Assembly: GCA_014379305.1 (NCBI GenBank) | Contig: JACMMB010000077.1 | Coordinates: 1-6,816 of the forward strand | Origin: Akkermansiaceae bacterium | GTDB taxonomy: Bacteria > Verrucomicrobiota > Verrucomicrobiia > Verrucomicrobiales > Akkermansiaceae | Direction: 5' to 3' | DNA: 6,816 nucleotides | Shown here: positions 1 to 6,058 of the stretch, one piece after another | Layout of the letters: every line of letters begins with the position of its first letter | Numbering within the stretch: position 1 is the first letter of the stretch | The notes under the pieces: model-generated | The model's database searches: none | Told to the model about the DNA's origin: nothing | What the model saw: only the letters and a program-made list of their open reading frames with translations | Translations under genes and position numbers: made by a program

Positions 1-238
1 GAAGCCACAGGACTTCCTTCCCCTTCTGCCGAGCGCGGCGGGCGAGGATGTCCTGGATCGCATTGTTCAGGACATGGCCGAGATGGAGGATGCCGGTGAC
101 ATTCGGCGGCGGTATGACGATGGAATAAGGCTCCTTTGTGGAGCTTTCATCAGCCTTGAAACAGTCGGCGGCCAGCCATGCGGCATACCATTTTTCCTCA
201 ACCGCCTGCGGCTCATACGCTTTCCCTAACTCGGACAT
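1..238 (-). CDS. valS: Valyl-tRNA synthetase, N-terminal part (cut by left window edge)
   Basis: Class I aminoacyl-tRNA synthetase that charges tRNA-Val with valine in the cytoplasm; family knowledge includes an editing domain, not visible here. Translating the minus strand from the ATG at 238-236 gives 79 complete codons before the edge. The protein begins MSELGKAYEP, then has the ValS-type block IPPPNVTGILHLGH (residues 42-55), whose HLGH (52-55) is the class I HIGH signature that binds ATP. The following LNNAIQDILARR and the GKEVLWL segment also match the start of ValS. The N-terminus aligns in spacing with other bacterial ValS proteins, which supports this ATG, although the frame stays open upstream and no Shine-Dalgarno sequence is present. 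It lies 70 bp downstream of rmuC on the same strand, so co-transcription is possible but interrupted by a hairpin. Confidence 0.95.
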   Translation of the reverse strand, partial: MSELGKAYEPQAVEEKWYAAWLAADCFKADESSTKEPYSIVIPPPNVTGILHLGHVLNNAIQDILARRARQKGKEVLWL

Positions 239-293
239 GGGCGCGGATGCTCGCCGAGCAAATACGATTTGTCCAGCATCTGGGATCTCCTCA

Positions 294-324
294 ATTCGGG
301 GTTTTCCGTCAAAAATCCCCGAAT
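294..324 (-). terminator. Stem-loop spanning the rmuC stop codon, possible weak terminator or attenuator
   Basis: ATTCGGGG at 294-301 pairs perfectly with CCCCGAAT at 317-324. The stem continues with TTTT (302-305) against AAAA (312-315) after one bulged base, leaving a six-base loop at 306-311. On the minus strand the rmuC stop codon TGA (311-309) falls in the loop. There is no T-tract after the stem on either strand, so it is not a standard intrinsic terminator. It may protect the rmuC mRNA 3' end or modulate read-through into valS. The stem is seen directly; its function is inferred. Confidence 0.45.
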
Positions 325-1790
325 GCGGATCTCAGATCATTCGCGGCATTTTTGGAGGCGGTGTTTTGTTCCGGGACGAACGCGAAGTCATCGTCCGCTT
401 CGAGATCGACATCGGGATTGGCGATGAGCGGGCGGGTAGTTCGGTCGATGAGGGGCAGGTTGGGCAGGGTGGTTCCCTCGGGGGCGGCCTTGAGGTCTTC
501 GAATTTGCGGGCGGTAATCATCACCCGGGTTTCGTAAGAGCCGATGGCCTTGTTGTAATTTTCCACCGCGCTATTGAGCGAGTTTCCGAGTTTGGCGAAG
601 TGGTCCGCAAGCTTGCCGAGGCGTTCATGCATGCTGCGGCCCAAAGCGGAAATTTCCTTGGCGTTCAGGGCCAGCGCTTCCTGTCTCCAGCCGTAGGCGA
701 CCGCTTTGAGAAGAGCGATCAAGGTCGTCGGCGTGGCGAGTATGACCCCGTGATCCACTCCGCGCTCGATGAGTCCGGGATCCGAGTGAAGGGCGGCGGA
801 AAAGAAGGATTCGCTCGGAAGAAACAGCACGGTGAACTCGGGAGTGTCGCTGAACTGATCCGTATATTTTTTGGAGGAAAGCTGCTGGATGTGTGTGCGG
901 ACCTGCTGGGCGTGCTGCATCAGGAAACGGTCGCGTTCGGGATCCTCGGTCGCTTCCAAGGCATTAAGATAGGCGTCCATGGGCGTTTTCGAGTCCACCA
1001 CGATGGTTTTTCCTCCGGGAAGTTTGACCACGAGATCGGGACGGAAACGCTTGCCCTCGTCGCTGGTCGAGGAGGTCTGTAGGCTGAAATCGCAATGCTC
1101 CTGCATGCCGGCGAGCTCGACGACGCGACGCAACTGCATTTCCCCCCATTGACCCCGGCCGGTTGGCTGGCGCAGGGCTTTGACCAGAGCGGCGGTTTCT
1201 TTCTGCAGGCCAAGCTGGCCTAAACCGAGCGCGCGAACCTGTTCTTTCAGTTCCGAGTAAGCACCTTCGCGGAGTTTTTCGATTTCACCAATCCGCAGCT
1301 CGAATTTTCCCAAGGAGTCAGCGACGGGCTTTACCAGGGATTCGATCGCAAGCTTGCGCTTCTCGATTTCGCCCTTCGCCTCTTCGGTTTGTGAGGCGAG
1401 AGAGGACTTGGCGAGATGAAGGAATTGTTCGGAAGCGCCTTTCAGGGCGTCTGCGGAAAGGGCCTTGAAAGTATCGCCGAGTTTTTCCTCCGCCCTTTCA
1501 AGCAATGCCTGTTTTTCGTGCGCCGCTTCCCGTTCGGCTTCAAGGCGGCTTTTTATTTCCGCGAGCTGGTTGCGATATGTTTGGGCTTCAATCTCGTTGC
1601 GCTGGGCATCCGAAGCTGCGTTGGCCAGGCGTGCTTCCGTTTCGGTGGTTCGCCGCTCCTCGGCTTTCAAGCGCTCGGCCAGCGCGGTTTTCTGGCTCCC
1701 CGCTGCCAGCCATGTCAGCAGCCAGCCAACGAAAAATGCGACGACCGCGGTGATGATTTGGGGCAGGTAAAGCTCGAGTTCCGGTGGCAT
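309..1790 (-). CDS. rmuC: RmuC family protein (DNA recombination/inversion-limiting factor)
   Basis: RmuC proteins limit inversions at short inverted repeats in Escherichia coli and are predicted membrane-tethered nuclease-fold proteins; their biochemical activity is poorly defined. From the ATG at 1790-1788 the product has 493 residues. Residues 9-30 form one hydrophobic helix, followed by a long charged coiled-coil region at about 31-205. The RmuC core begins with GRGQWGE (211-217) and contains RPDLVVKLPGGK (250-261) and VDSKTP (265-270). Asp252, Asp266 and Lys268 fit the PD-(D/E)XK-like nuclease arrangement. Later family blocks include FLPSESFF (323-330) and ILATPTTLIALL (350-361). The frame is open upstream to 1892, but that extension lacks family features and would nearly abut sodA, so the start directly before the membrane helix is preferred. 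It is transcribed divergently from sodA and lies upstream of valS. The acidic C-terminal tail (about 456-493) is variable. Confidence 0.93.
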   Translation of the reverse strand: MPPELELYLPQIITAVVAFFVGWLLTWLAAGSQKTALAERLKAEERRTTETEARLANAASDAQRNEIEAQTYRNQLAEIKSRLEAEREAAHEKQALLERAEEKLGDTFKALSADALKGASEQFLHLAKSSLASQTEEAKGEIEKRKLAIESLVKPVADSLGKFELRIGEIEKLREGAYSELKEQVRALGLGQLGLQKETAALVKALRQPTGRGQWGEMQLRRVVELAGMQEHCDFSLQTSSTSDEGKRFRPDLVVKLPGGKTIVVDSKTPMDAYLNALEATEDPERDRFLMQHAQQVRTHIQQLSSKKYTDQFSDTPEFTVLFLPSESFFSAALHSDPGLIERGVDHGVILATPTTLIALLKAVAYGWRQEALALNAKEISALGRSMHERLGKLADHFAKLGNSLNSAVENYNKAIGSYETRVMITARKFEDLKAAPEGTTLPNLPLIDRTTRPLIANPDVDLEADDDFAFVPEQNTASKNAANDLRSAFGDF

Positions 1791-1906
1791 AATGGATTTC
1801 TGCTTGCGGGTTGGGCAAGCTGGCGTTCTTGTGTTGGTGATCGGGAGAATGCTTTCCGCAACCCGATACGACAACTCAAACCAACTAAACAACCAATTTT
1901 ACCATT
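1791..1906. promoter_or_regulatory. Divergent rmuC/sodA promoter region
   Basis: This 116-bp gap must hold the promoters of both divergent genes. Visible elements are a short hairpin GCTTGC/GCAAGC (1802-1807 with 1815-1820), and a 7-bp perfect inverted repeat CGGGTTG (1807-1813) with CAACCCG (1859-1865). The last 36 bases before sodA (1871-1906) contain no G. No convincing sigma-70 -35/-10 pair with correct spacing was found on either strand. The inverted repeats could be regulator sites but are short enough to occur by chance. Confidence 0.45.
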
Positions 1907-2530
1907 ATGGCACACACACTTCCAGAACTTGGCTATTCCTTCGACGCACTTGAACCCCACATTGATGCGAAGACGATGGAGATTCACCATGACAAGCATC
2001 ACCAGGCTTACATCGACAAGCTCAACGGTGCTGTCGGCGGCAAAGCAGACCTCGAAGGAAAAGCGGCTGAAGTGCTCATTTCCGATCTCTCCTCGGTTCC
2101 CGAGGACATCCGGACCGTGGTGCGTAACAACGGTGGTGGCCATGTGAACCACAGTTTCTTCTGGAAAGTCATCGCACCGGGCGGCGCAAGCGCACCTTCG
2201 GGCGAACTCGCAACGGCCATCGATTCCGCATTCGGGTCGTTCGCCAAATTCAAGGAGGATTTTGCCAACGCCGGGGTGACCCGTTTCGGTTCCGGCTGGG
2301 CATGGCTGTGCAAAAAGCCGGACGGCACGGTCGCTGTATGCTCAACCGCAAACCAGGACAACCCGATCATGGGCGAAAAATTCGGCGGCTGCGGAAGCAC
2401 CCCGATCCTGGGTCTCGATGTCTGGGAACACGCTTATTATCTCAGTTATCAAAACAAACGCCCTGCCTATATCGATGCATTCTGGAATGTGGTGAACTGG
2501 GATGTAGTCGCCAAAAACTTCAAGGGTTAA
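1907..2530 (+). CDS. sodA: Superoxide dismutase, Mn-type of the Fe/Mn family
   Basis: Converts superoxide to oxygen and hydrogen peroxide; no signal peptide is visible, so it is probably cytoplasmic. The 207-residue product is full length for the family. The metal ligands are all present: His27 (in MEIHHDKHHQAY), His82 (in HVNHSFFW), and Asp171 and His175 (in DVWEHAYY). The sequence NNGGGHVNH around His82, and Gln150 in STANQDNP replacing the FeSOD-type Gln next to the second His, favour manganese; a cambialistic enzyme cannot be excluded. The start fits the family's usual N-terminus (MAHTLPELGY). No Shine-Dalgarno sequence precedes it; instead the 36-base leader has no G. It is a single-gene unit, divergent from rmuC and closed by a strong stem-loop at 2557-2582. 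Confidence 0.97.
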   Translation: MAHTLPELGYSFDALEPHIDAKTMEIHHDKHHQAYIDKLNGAVGGKADLEGKAAEVLISDLSSVPEDIRTVVRNNGGGHVNHSFFWKVIAPGGASAPSGELATAIDSAFGSFAKFKEDFANAGVTRFGSGWAWLCKKPDGTVAVCSTANQDNPIMGEKFGGCGSTPILGLDVWEHAYYLSYQNKRPAYIDAFWNVVNWDVVAKNFKG

Positions 2531-2556
2531 GCCTCCTTTACGTTATTCGCTCAAAA

Positions 2557-2582
2557 AAAGCCGCTGGGATTCCAGCGGCTTT
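2557..2582. terminator. Bidirectional intrinsic terminator between sodA and the phoH-like gene
   Basis: An 11-bp perfect stem, AAAGCCGCTGG (2557-2567) with CCAGCGGCTTT (2572-2582), encloses a GATT loop. On the plus strand it is followed by a T-rich GTTGTTGG and lies 27 bases past the sodA stop. On the minus strand the transcript ends in seven consecutive U (from A at 2553-2559), 35 bases past the phoH-like stop. It can serve both convergent genes, with the better U-tract on the minus side. Confidence 0.9.
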
Positions 2583-2617
2583 GTTGTTGGTGAAATAGCT
2601 GTCCAACGTTCGGTCAC

Positions 2618-4153
2618 CTACATCAATTGCGCGCCCGCCTCAGCAAGTTCCGAGCGTTCGCCGCGATTCAGGGCGACATGGGCGGTGAAACGCTGGCCCT
2701 TCAGCCGGTTCCGGGTATAGACCAGACCATTGCTCCGGCTATCCACGTAGGGATTGTCGATCTGCGCGGGATCGCCGACGAGGACAAGTTTGGAGTCGCG
2801 CGACATGCGGGTGACGATGGTTTTGGCTTCCTGCGGGGTGAGTTGCTGGGCCTCGTCGAGGATGAAAAAGCGATTGGGGATTGAGCGTCCGCGGATATAG
2901 CAGAGAGCTTCGATTTCCAAAATCCCCTGCTCCATCAGAATCTCATAAGGTTTTTTCGTGACCGTATTGCCGGGAAGCGAAGGCTTCTGCTGTTTCCGCT
3001 TCGGGCCGAGCGGAATATTCGGACGCATCAGCAGATCGAGCGCATCATGGATCGGCTGCAGCCATGGCCGCATCTTTTCATCCAGCGAGCCTGGCAGGAA
3101 ACCGAGCTGCTCACCCATGGCCACCACCGGCCGGCTGACGGTGATGCCGTTGTATTTCCGGTTGAACATTTCATGCAGGCCAGCAGCAACAGCGACCAAG
3201 GTCTTACCGGTTCCAGCGTGGCCATAACACGTCACCAGGGAAATTTCCGGGTTCAGCAGCGCATCGATCAGGCAGCGCTGGCCGAGATTGAGTGGCTTGA
3301 GCGTCTGGCCATCGGGAATTTTCAATACCTCCGGGATATTCAGACGGACGAATCTCCCATCGTATTGAAGTCGCGCGGGGATTGTCTGCTTTTCCCCGCT
3401 TGAAAGCAGGACGTATTCGTTGATCGCGGTTCCCAGGAAACGGTCGGCATCGATTTCAAGGTCGCCGCTGCTGGCAAATCGGTGCAGCTCCGCGGAATCC
3501 ACATCCACCCGCCGCACCTCGTAGTTTGAAACCTCGCGGGCATCCACTTTGTCATTGAGATAATCCTGACACTCGATGCTGACCGCCCGGGCCTTGAGCT
3601 GGAGGTTGATGTCTTTGGTGACCAGCGCGACCTGACCGTCGGGGTTGTATTGTTTGAGCAGGAAGCAAGCGGCGAGAATACGGTGATCGACCCGCTCGCG
3701 ATCTGGAAAAATGCGGTAAAACTGGCGCAATTGTTCCGAGTTGTCAGGGCAGGATGAAGGATCGTAAATCACCAGGCGGATCGTTCCGCCGCCCGCTGTT
3801 GCGACACCGCCTGTTACTACGGTGGCGGAGGAAAAAATATCAGTCAGCCGCCGGTGAACGCGGCGGGCGTTGGCTCCCCGCTCGGTCTGTTCGCTTTTGA
3901 ATTTGTCCAGCTCGGCCAAAACATCGAGGAGAATGCAGATATGGTTTTCCTTGAAGCGTTCCAAACAAGCCGGATCGTGAAGGAGCACATTGGTGTCGAG
4001 AACATAGTTCTTTCCCATCTGGGAAGGAGCTTTGAGTCCGAATTCCTCAATCGCCTGGCTGCTGGAAGGGCGGCGGTTTTTGCGCGGGATAGGAGAAGCA
4101 ACAGGGGTGTCTTCAAAAAGTGCGGATTGCATGGCCTCGATACGGGGGTTCAT
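2618..4153 (-). CDS. PIN-PhoH protein (PhoH2/YlaK-type RNase-ATPase)
   Basis: Joins an N-terminal PIN ribonuclease domain to a C-terminal PhoH ATPase. Mycobacterial PhoH2 of this architecture has RNA helicase and RNase activity; activity here is inferred. The product has 511 residues, longer than typical PhoH2/YlaK proteins (about 430-445), mainly through a basic, probably disordered N-terminal segment (about 1-47) and an insert near 383-400. The PIN domain starts at YVLDTNVLLH; its likely acidic metal ligands are Asp53, Glu81, Asp156 (DHRILAAC) and Asp181 (VTKDINLQLKA). The PhoH domain has Walker A GHAGTGKT (311-318), SRPVVAMGEQLGFLPG (340-355), Walker B FFILDEAQQ (429-437) and GDPAQID (460-466), so both halves look catalytically intact. 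The start is the first ATG in frame. An alternative ATG at 4132 would remove only seven residues. No Shine-Dalgarno sequence is seen. It converges on sodA and shares a terminator with it. Confidence 0.93.
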   Translation of the reverse strand: MNPRIEAMQSALFEDTPVASPIPRKNRRPSSSQAIEEFGLKAPSQMGKNYVLDTNVLLHDPACLERFKENHICILLDVLAELDKFKSEQTERGANARRVHRRLTDIFSSATVVTGGVATAGGGTIRLVIYDPSSCPDNSEQLRQFYRIFPDRERVDHRILAACFLLKQYNPDGQVALVTKDINLQLKARAVSIECQDYLNDKVDAREVSNYEVRRVDVDSAELHRFASSGDLEIDADRFLGTAINEYVLLSSGEKQTIPARLQYDGRFVRLNIPEVLKIPDGQTLKPLNLGQRCLIDALLNPEISLVTCYGHAGTGKTLVAVAAGLHEMFNRKYNGITVSRPVVAMGEQLGFLPGSLDEKMRPWLQPIHDALDLLMRPNIPLGPKRKQQKPSLPGNTVTKKPYEILMEQGILEIEALCYIRGRSIPNRFFILDEAQQLTPQEAKTIVTRMSRDSKLVLVGDPAQIDNPYVDSRSNGLVYTRNRLKGQRFTAHVALNRGERSELAEAGAQLM

Positions 4154-4387
4154 GGGTTTGTGGTTGATGAATCAGGGAAAAATGAAACGGGAAGGAGATA
4201 GAGGACTCGCAATTGGGAGAGCCTGCAAGGCTACCATCGATTAACGCGAGGCCATCAAAAGGCGGCCAAATGACAACGCTTTTAATCAAGATATCCGAAC
4301 TATCTATTTCCCCACGACTTTGACAATAGCTAAATCCCAAGGTCGCTTTTTATTTTGCGAATCCCTGTAGATCATTGGGTGGTTCTA
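4154..4387. other. AT-rich intergenic region upstream of the phoH-like gene
   Basis: No gene is supported here; open frames crossing it are short and lack recognisable features. It presumably contains the phoH-like promoter and the 3' end of the H1-like transcript. Next to the phoH-like start, the minus strand has only two G in 52 bases (plus 4154-4205, with C only at 4173 and 4188). A perfect TTGACA occurs on the plus strand at 4320-4325, but there is no matching -10 at normal spacing and no nearby plus-strand gene. I found no clear terminator for the H1-like gene. Confidence 0.5.
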
Positions 4388-4693
4388 TCATTTTCCCAAG
4401 GAACGCTCGGCTTCAAGCCAATCGCTGTCGTGATCACCTGGAAGACCCCGCTCCATGCGGCTGCGATAGTTAAGATACGCTGCCTTCGCAACGGCATCCA
4501 GAGAAGGTACCGCTTTCCTGGCTGCCGGCTTGGCAATCGCTTTTTTGGCCGAAGTTTTTGCCGCTGGTTTCGCTGCCGCTTTCTTGGGCGGAACTTTGAC
4601 CTGGGTATTTTTAGCGGGGACTTTCTTAGCCGCAGGAGCTTTCACAGCGACCTTCTTGGCCGCCGCCTTCTTCGTTGTTTTTTTAGCAGGCAT
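4388..4693 (-). CDS. Histone H1-like Lys/Ala-rich protein with DUF2934-like C-terminus
   Basis: A 101-residue, strongly basic protein, probably a DNA-binding nucleoid-associated protein. Residues 1-62 are almost entirely Lys, Ala, Pro, Val and Thr in degenerate AAKK/PAAK repeats, resembling the tail of eukaryotic histone H1 and bacterial Hc1/Hc2-like proteins. Residues 66-99 are different: a short helix (DAVAKAAYLNYRSRM) followed by GDHDSDWLEAERSL, matching the pattern of DUF2934, a small domain often ending in DWLxAExxL. There is no signal peptide or membrane segment. The start is the only sensible ATG. The minus-strand leader has no G for 29 bases and no Shine-Dalgarno sequence. It lies upstream of the phoH-like gene on the same strand, 234 bp away, so co-transcription is uncertain. 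DNA binding is inferred from composition only. Low complexity makes homology weak, but the full-length frame and clear C-terminal motif support a real gene. Confidence 0.85.
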   Translation of the reverse strand: MPAKKTTKKAAAKKVAVKAPAAKKVPAKNTQVKVPPKKAAAKPAAKTSAKKAIAKPAARKAVPSLDAVAKAAYLNYRSRMERGLPGDHDSDWLEAERSLGK

Positions 4694-4786
4694 GGTGTTG
4701 GGAGATTAGATTTTTGATTTAGCACGTTGAATGCCGTTACCGTTTTAGAGGGTTTTTCCAGCATTGCCAGTCTGTTCGCATAGGTT
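4694..4786. promoter_or_regulatory. Divergent promoter region between H1-like and OmpA-domain genes
   Basis: These 93 bases separate two divergent starts and must contain at least the minus-strand promoter and probably both. On the minus strand, TTCAAC (4731-4726) and TAATCT (4708-4703) are 17 bases apart, but each matches the sigma-70 consensus at only about half its positions. No better pair is seen for the plus strand. The stretch 4694-4722 has no C on the plus strand, so the minus-strand leader lacks G. Confidence 0.4.
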
Positions 4787-6058
4787 ATGGTATTTGCCAT
4801 GGAACAGGAGTATCGCTGGAGCGACACCCGCGATGTGGATGCCTTCCGCTCACCCGGGCCCGATAATCTCGGGCAATGGGCGATTGCGGCCATGCTGGTT
4901 TCCATTCTGCTCCACATACTTGTTTTCTTCGTTCTGGATCACGTGAAAATCGCGCTCGGTGGTCAGCAGTCCGAAGAGATTTCAACCGGTCAAATCAACA
5001 TCCGGCAGATCGAGGTGAAACCTTATGAGCCCGAGGCTTCTCTCCCACCCGAGGAAATGGTGACGCCACCGAACGAATCCGCAGCCCTGCTCGAAGAAGT
5101 CGATCTACTCGATCTTTTGCCTGAAGATCAGGAAATCGATATTTCTCCGGGCGTTGTCGACCCGGAGTATGCATTGAAAATGTCCAATCCGCTTGCAGAG
5201 GGGGAACTCGACGCCCCCGCCACGGAAAATTCCTCCAACTACGATCTCGAAGCGGATCTGCCGGACTTCGGCAGCATGGACGCCGAGCTGAAACCCGCTG
5301 CTGTAGGTCAAATCACTGTCGATCCCGGCGCGGTTCAATTGGATGACGAGGAAATGACGAATTTCACCGAAGATCTCATCAAACGTGGCAACAACGGCTT
5401 GGTGGAGAACGGAAAACTCGATGGCATTGAGTCCCTCGATCAGCTTCTTGACCTCCCGCCCAACCTGCTTCTTTCTAAAAAAACCCTGCTTCCAAGCGAT
5501 CTCATTTTCGAGTTCAACCGCTCCGAGCTACGTGAAAGCGCTAAAATCGGCCTGCTGAAACTGGCTTTGCTAATCGATAGGAATCCAAATCTCTATTGCT
5601 GGATCGAAGGCCACACCGATCTCGTCGGCGGCGACGAGTTTAACATCCAGCTTTCCCAAAAACGTGCGGACGCGGTCAAGACATACCTCGTCAAATCCAT
5701 GCGCATGGATCCGGATAAAATCTTCACCCGTGGCTACGGGAAATCCGCCCCCCTGATCAACGAAGGCGATGCGGATGCCCAAGCGCCGAACCGGCGTGTC
5801 GAAATTAAAATGCGCAAGAGCCCGCCCACGGATGAACCGATAAAGGTCACTCCAAAAGCAAAGCCGGTTGCAGAAGTCATGCCGGAGGAAGCGGAAGCTC
5901 CAAAAGCAATTTTAATAAGGCCCAAGGTCGATCCTGAAATGAGCCCCGAGCCAGCTCCGCCAAAGGCCACGGTCATCCCTGAAGATCCGACTATTTTAAA
6001 GGCAACGCCGCTCGAAGCTCCTCCAGAAGTCCCCCGCGCACTGCCAGTTGAGCCGTGA
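4787..6058 (+). CDS. Inner-membrane OmpA-domain protein with TonB/TolA-like anchor
   Basis: Likely anchored in the inner membrane with its bulk in the periplasm, binding peptidoglycan. The 423-residue product has a short cytoplasmic N-terminus and one membrane helix at about 32-50, with no cleavage site evident. The helix contains SILLH (Ser39 to His43), the SxxxH spacing found in the TonB and TolA anchors that contact ExbB/ExbD or TolQ/TolR. Residues about 58-235 form an acidic, Pro-rich linker. Residues 238-342 are an OmpA C-terminal-like domain: LIFEFNRSEL, then GHTDLVGGDEFNIQLSQKRA with Asp278 and Arg293 at the 15-residue spacing of the diaminopimelate-binding pair in OmpA, and PNRRVEIKM. 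A Pro/Glu/Lys-rich tail (343-423) follows. The start could also be the ATG at 4799, four codons later; neither has a Shine-Dalgarno sequence. The stop TGA overlaps the GTG start of the rlmN-like gene. MotB-like roles are less likely because the helix lacks the expected ion-binding Asp. Confidence 0.88.
   Translation: MVFAMEQEYRWSDTRDVDAFRSPGPDNLGQWAIAAMLVSILLHILVFFVLDHVKIALGGQQSEEISTGQINIRQIEVKPYEPEASLPPEEMVTPPNESAALLEEVDLLDLLPEDQEIDISPGVVDPEYALKMSNPLAEGELDAPATENSSNYDLEADLPDFGSMDAELKPAAVGQITVDPGAVQLDDEEMTNFTEDLIKRGNNGLVENGKLDGIESLDQLLDLPPNLLLSKKTLLPSDLIFEFNRSELRESAKIGLLKLALLIDRNPNLYCWIEGHTDLVGGDEFNIQLSQKRADAVKTYLVKSMRMDPDKIFTRGYGKSAPLINEGDADAQAPNRRVEIKMRKSPPTDEPIKVTPKAKPVAEVMPEEAEAPKAILIRPKVDPEMSPEPAPPKATVIPEDPTILKATPLEAPPEVPRALPVEP

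Noticed and set aside
138..1082. A 314-codon plus-strand open frame overlapping valS and rmuC
   Set aside because: It is the antisense shadow of rmuC, whose minus-strand frame has clear family motifs. The plus-strand translation is Gly/Arg/Phe-rich with no recognisable domain.
1791..1892. A 34-residue N-terminal extension of rmuC from the ATG at 1892
   Set aside because: It would place a non-conserved peptide before the membrane anchor and consume nearly the whole divergent region. The ATG at 1790 starts just before the anchor, as in other RmuC proteins.
1416..2147. A 243-codon plus-strand open frame across rmuC and the start of sodA
   Set aside because: It is antisense to rmuC and then out of frame with the clear sodA reading frame. 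It has no domain and would cover the divergent promoter region.
4220..4232. Small palindrome AGCCT-GCA-AGGCT upstream of the phoH-like gene
   Set aside because: A five-base stem with a three-base loop is expected by chance in a region of this size and has no supporting context.
4320..4356. Perfect TTGACA (4320-4325) as a plus-strand promoter
   Set aside because: At 17-base spacing the -10 position reads TCGCTT. A better TATTTT lies 25 bases away, which is too far, and no plus-strand gene begins before 4787.
4343..4360. TCGC/GCGA inverted repeat around a T-rich core, considered as a terminator for the H1-like gene
   Set aside because: The stem is only four pairs with a ten-base loop, and no U-tract follows it on the minus strand.
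4355..4717. A 120-codon plus-strand open frame rich in Arg, Phe and Gly
   Set aside because: It is the antisense of the Lys/Ala-repeat H1-like gene. Its repeats simply mirror that low-complexity sequence.
4703..4731. TTCAAC/TAATCT promoter for the H1-like gene on the minus strand
   Set aside because: Spacing is ideal at 17 bases, but each box matches only about half of the consensus. It would put the transcription start almost at the ATG, so it is not listed as a firm promoter.
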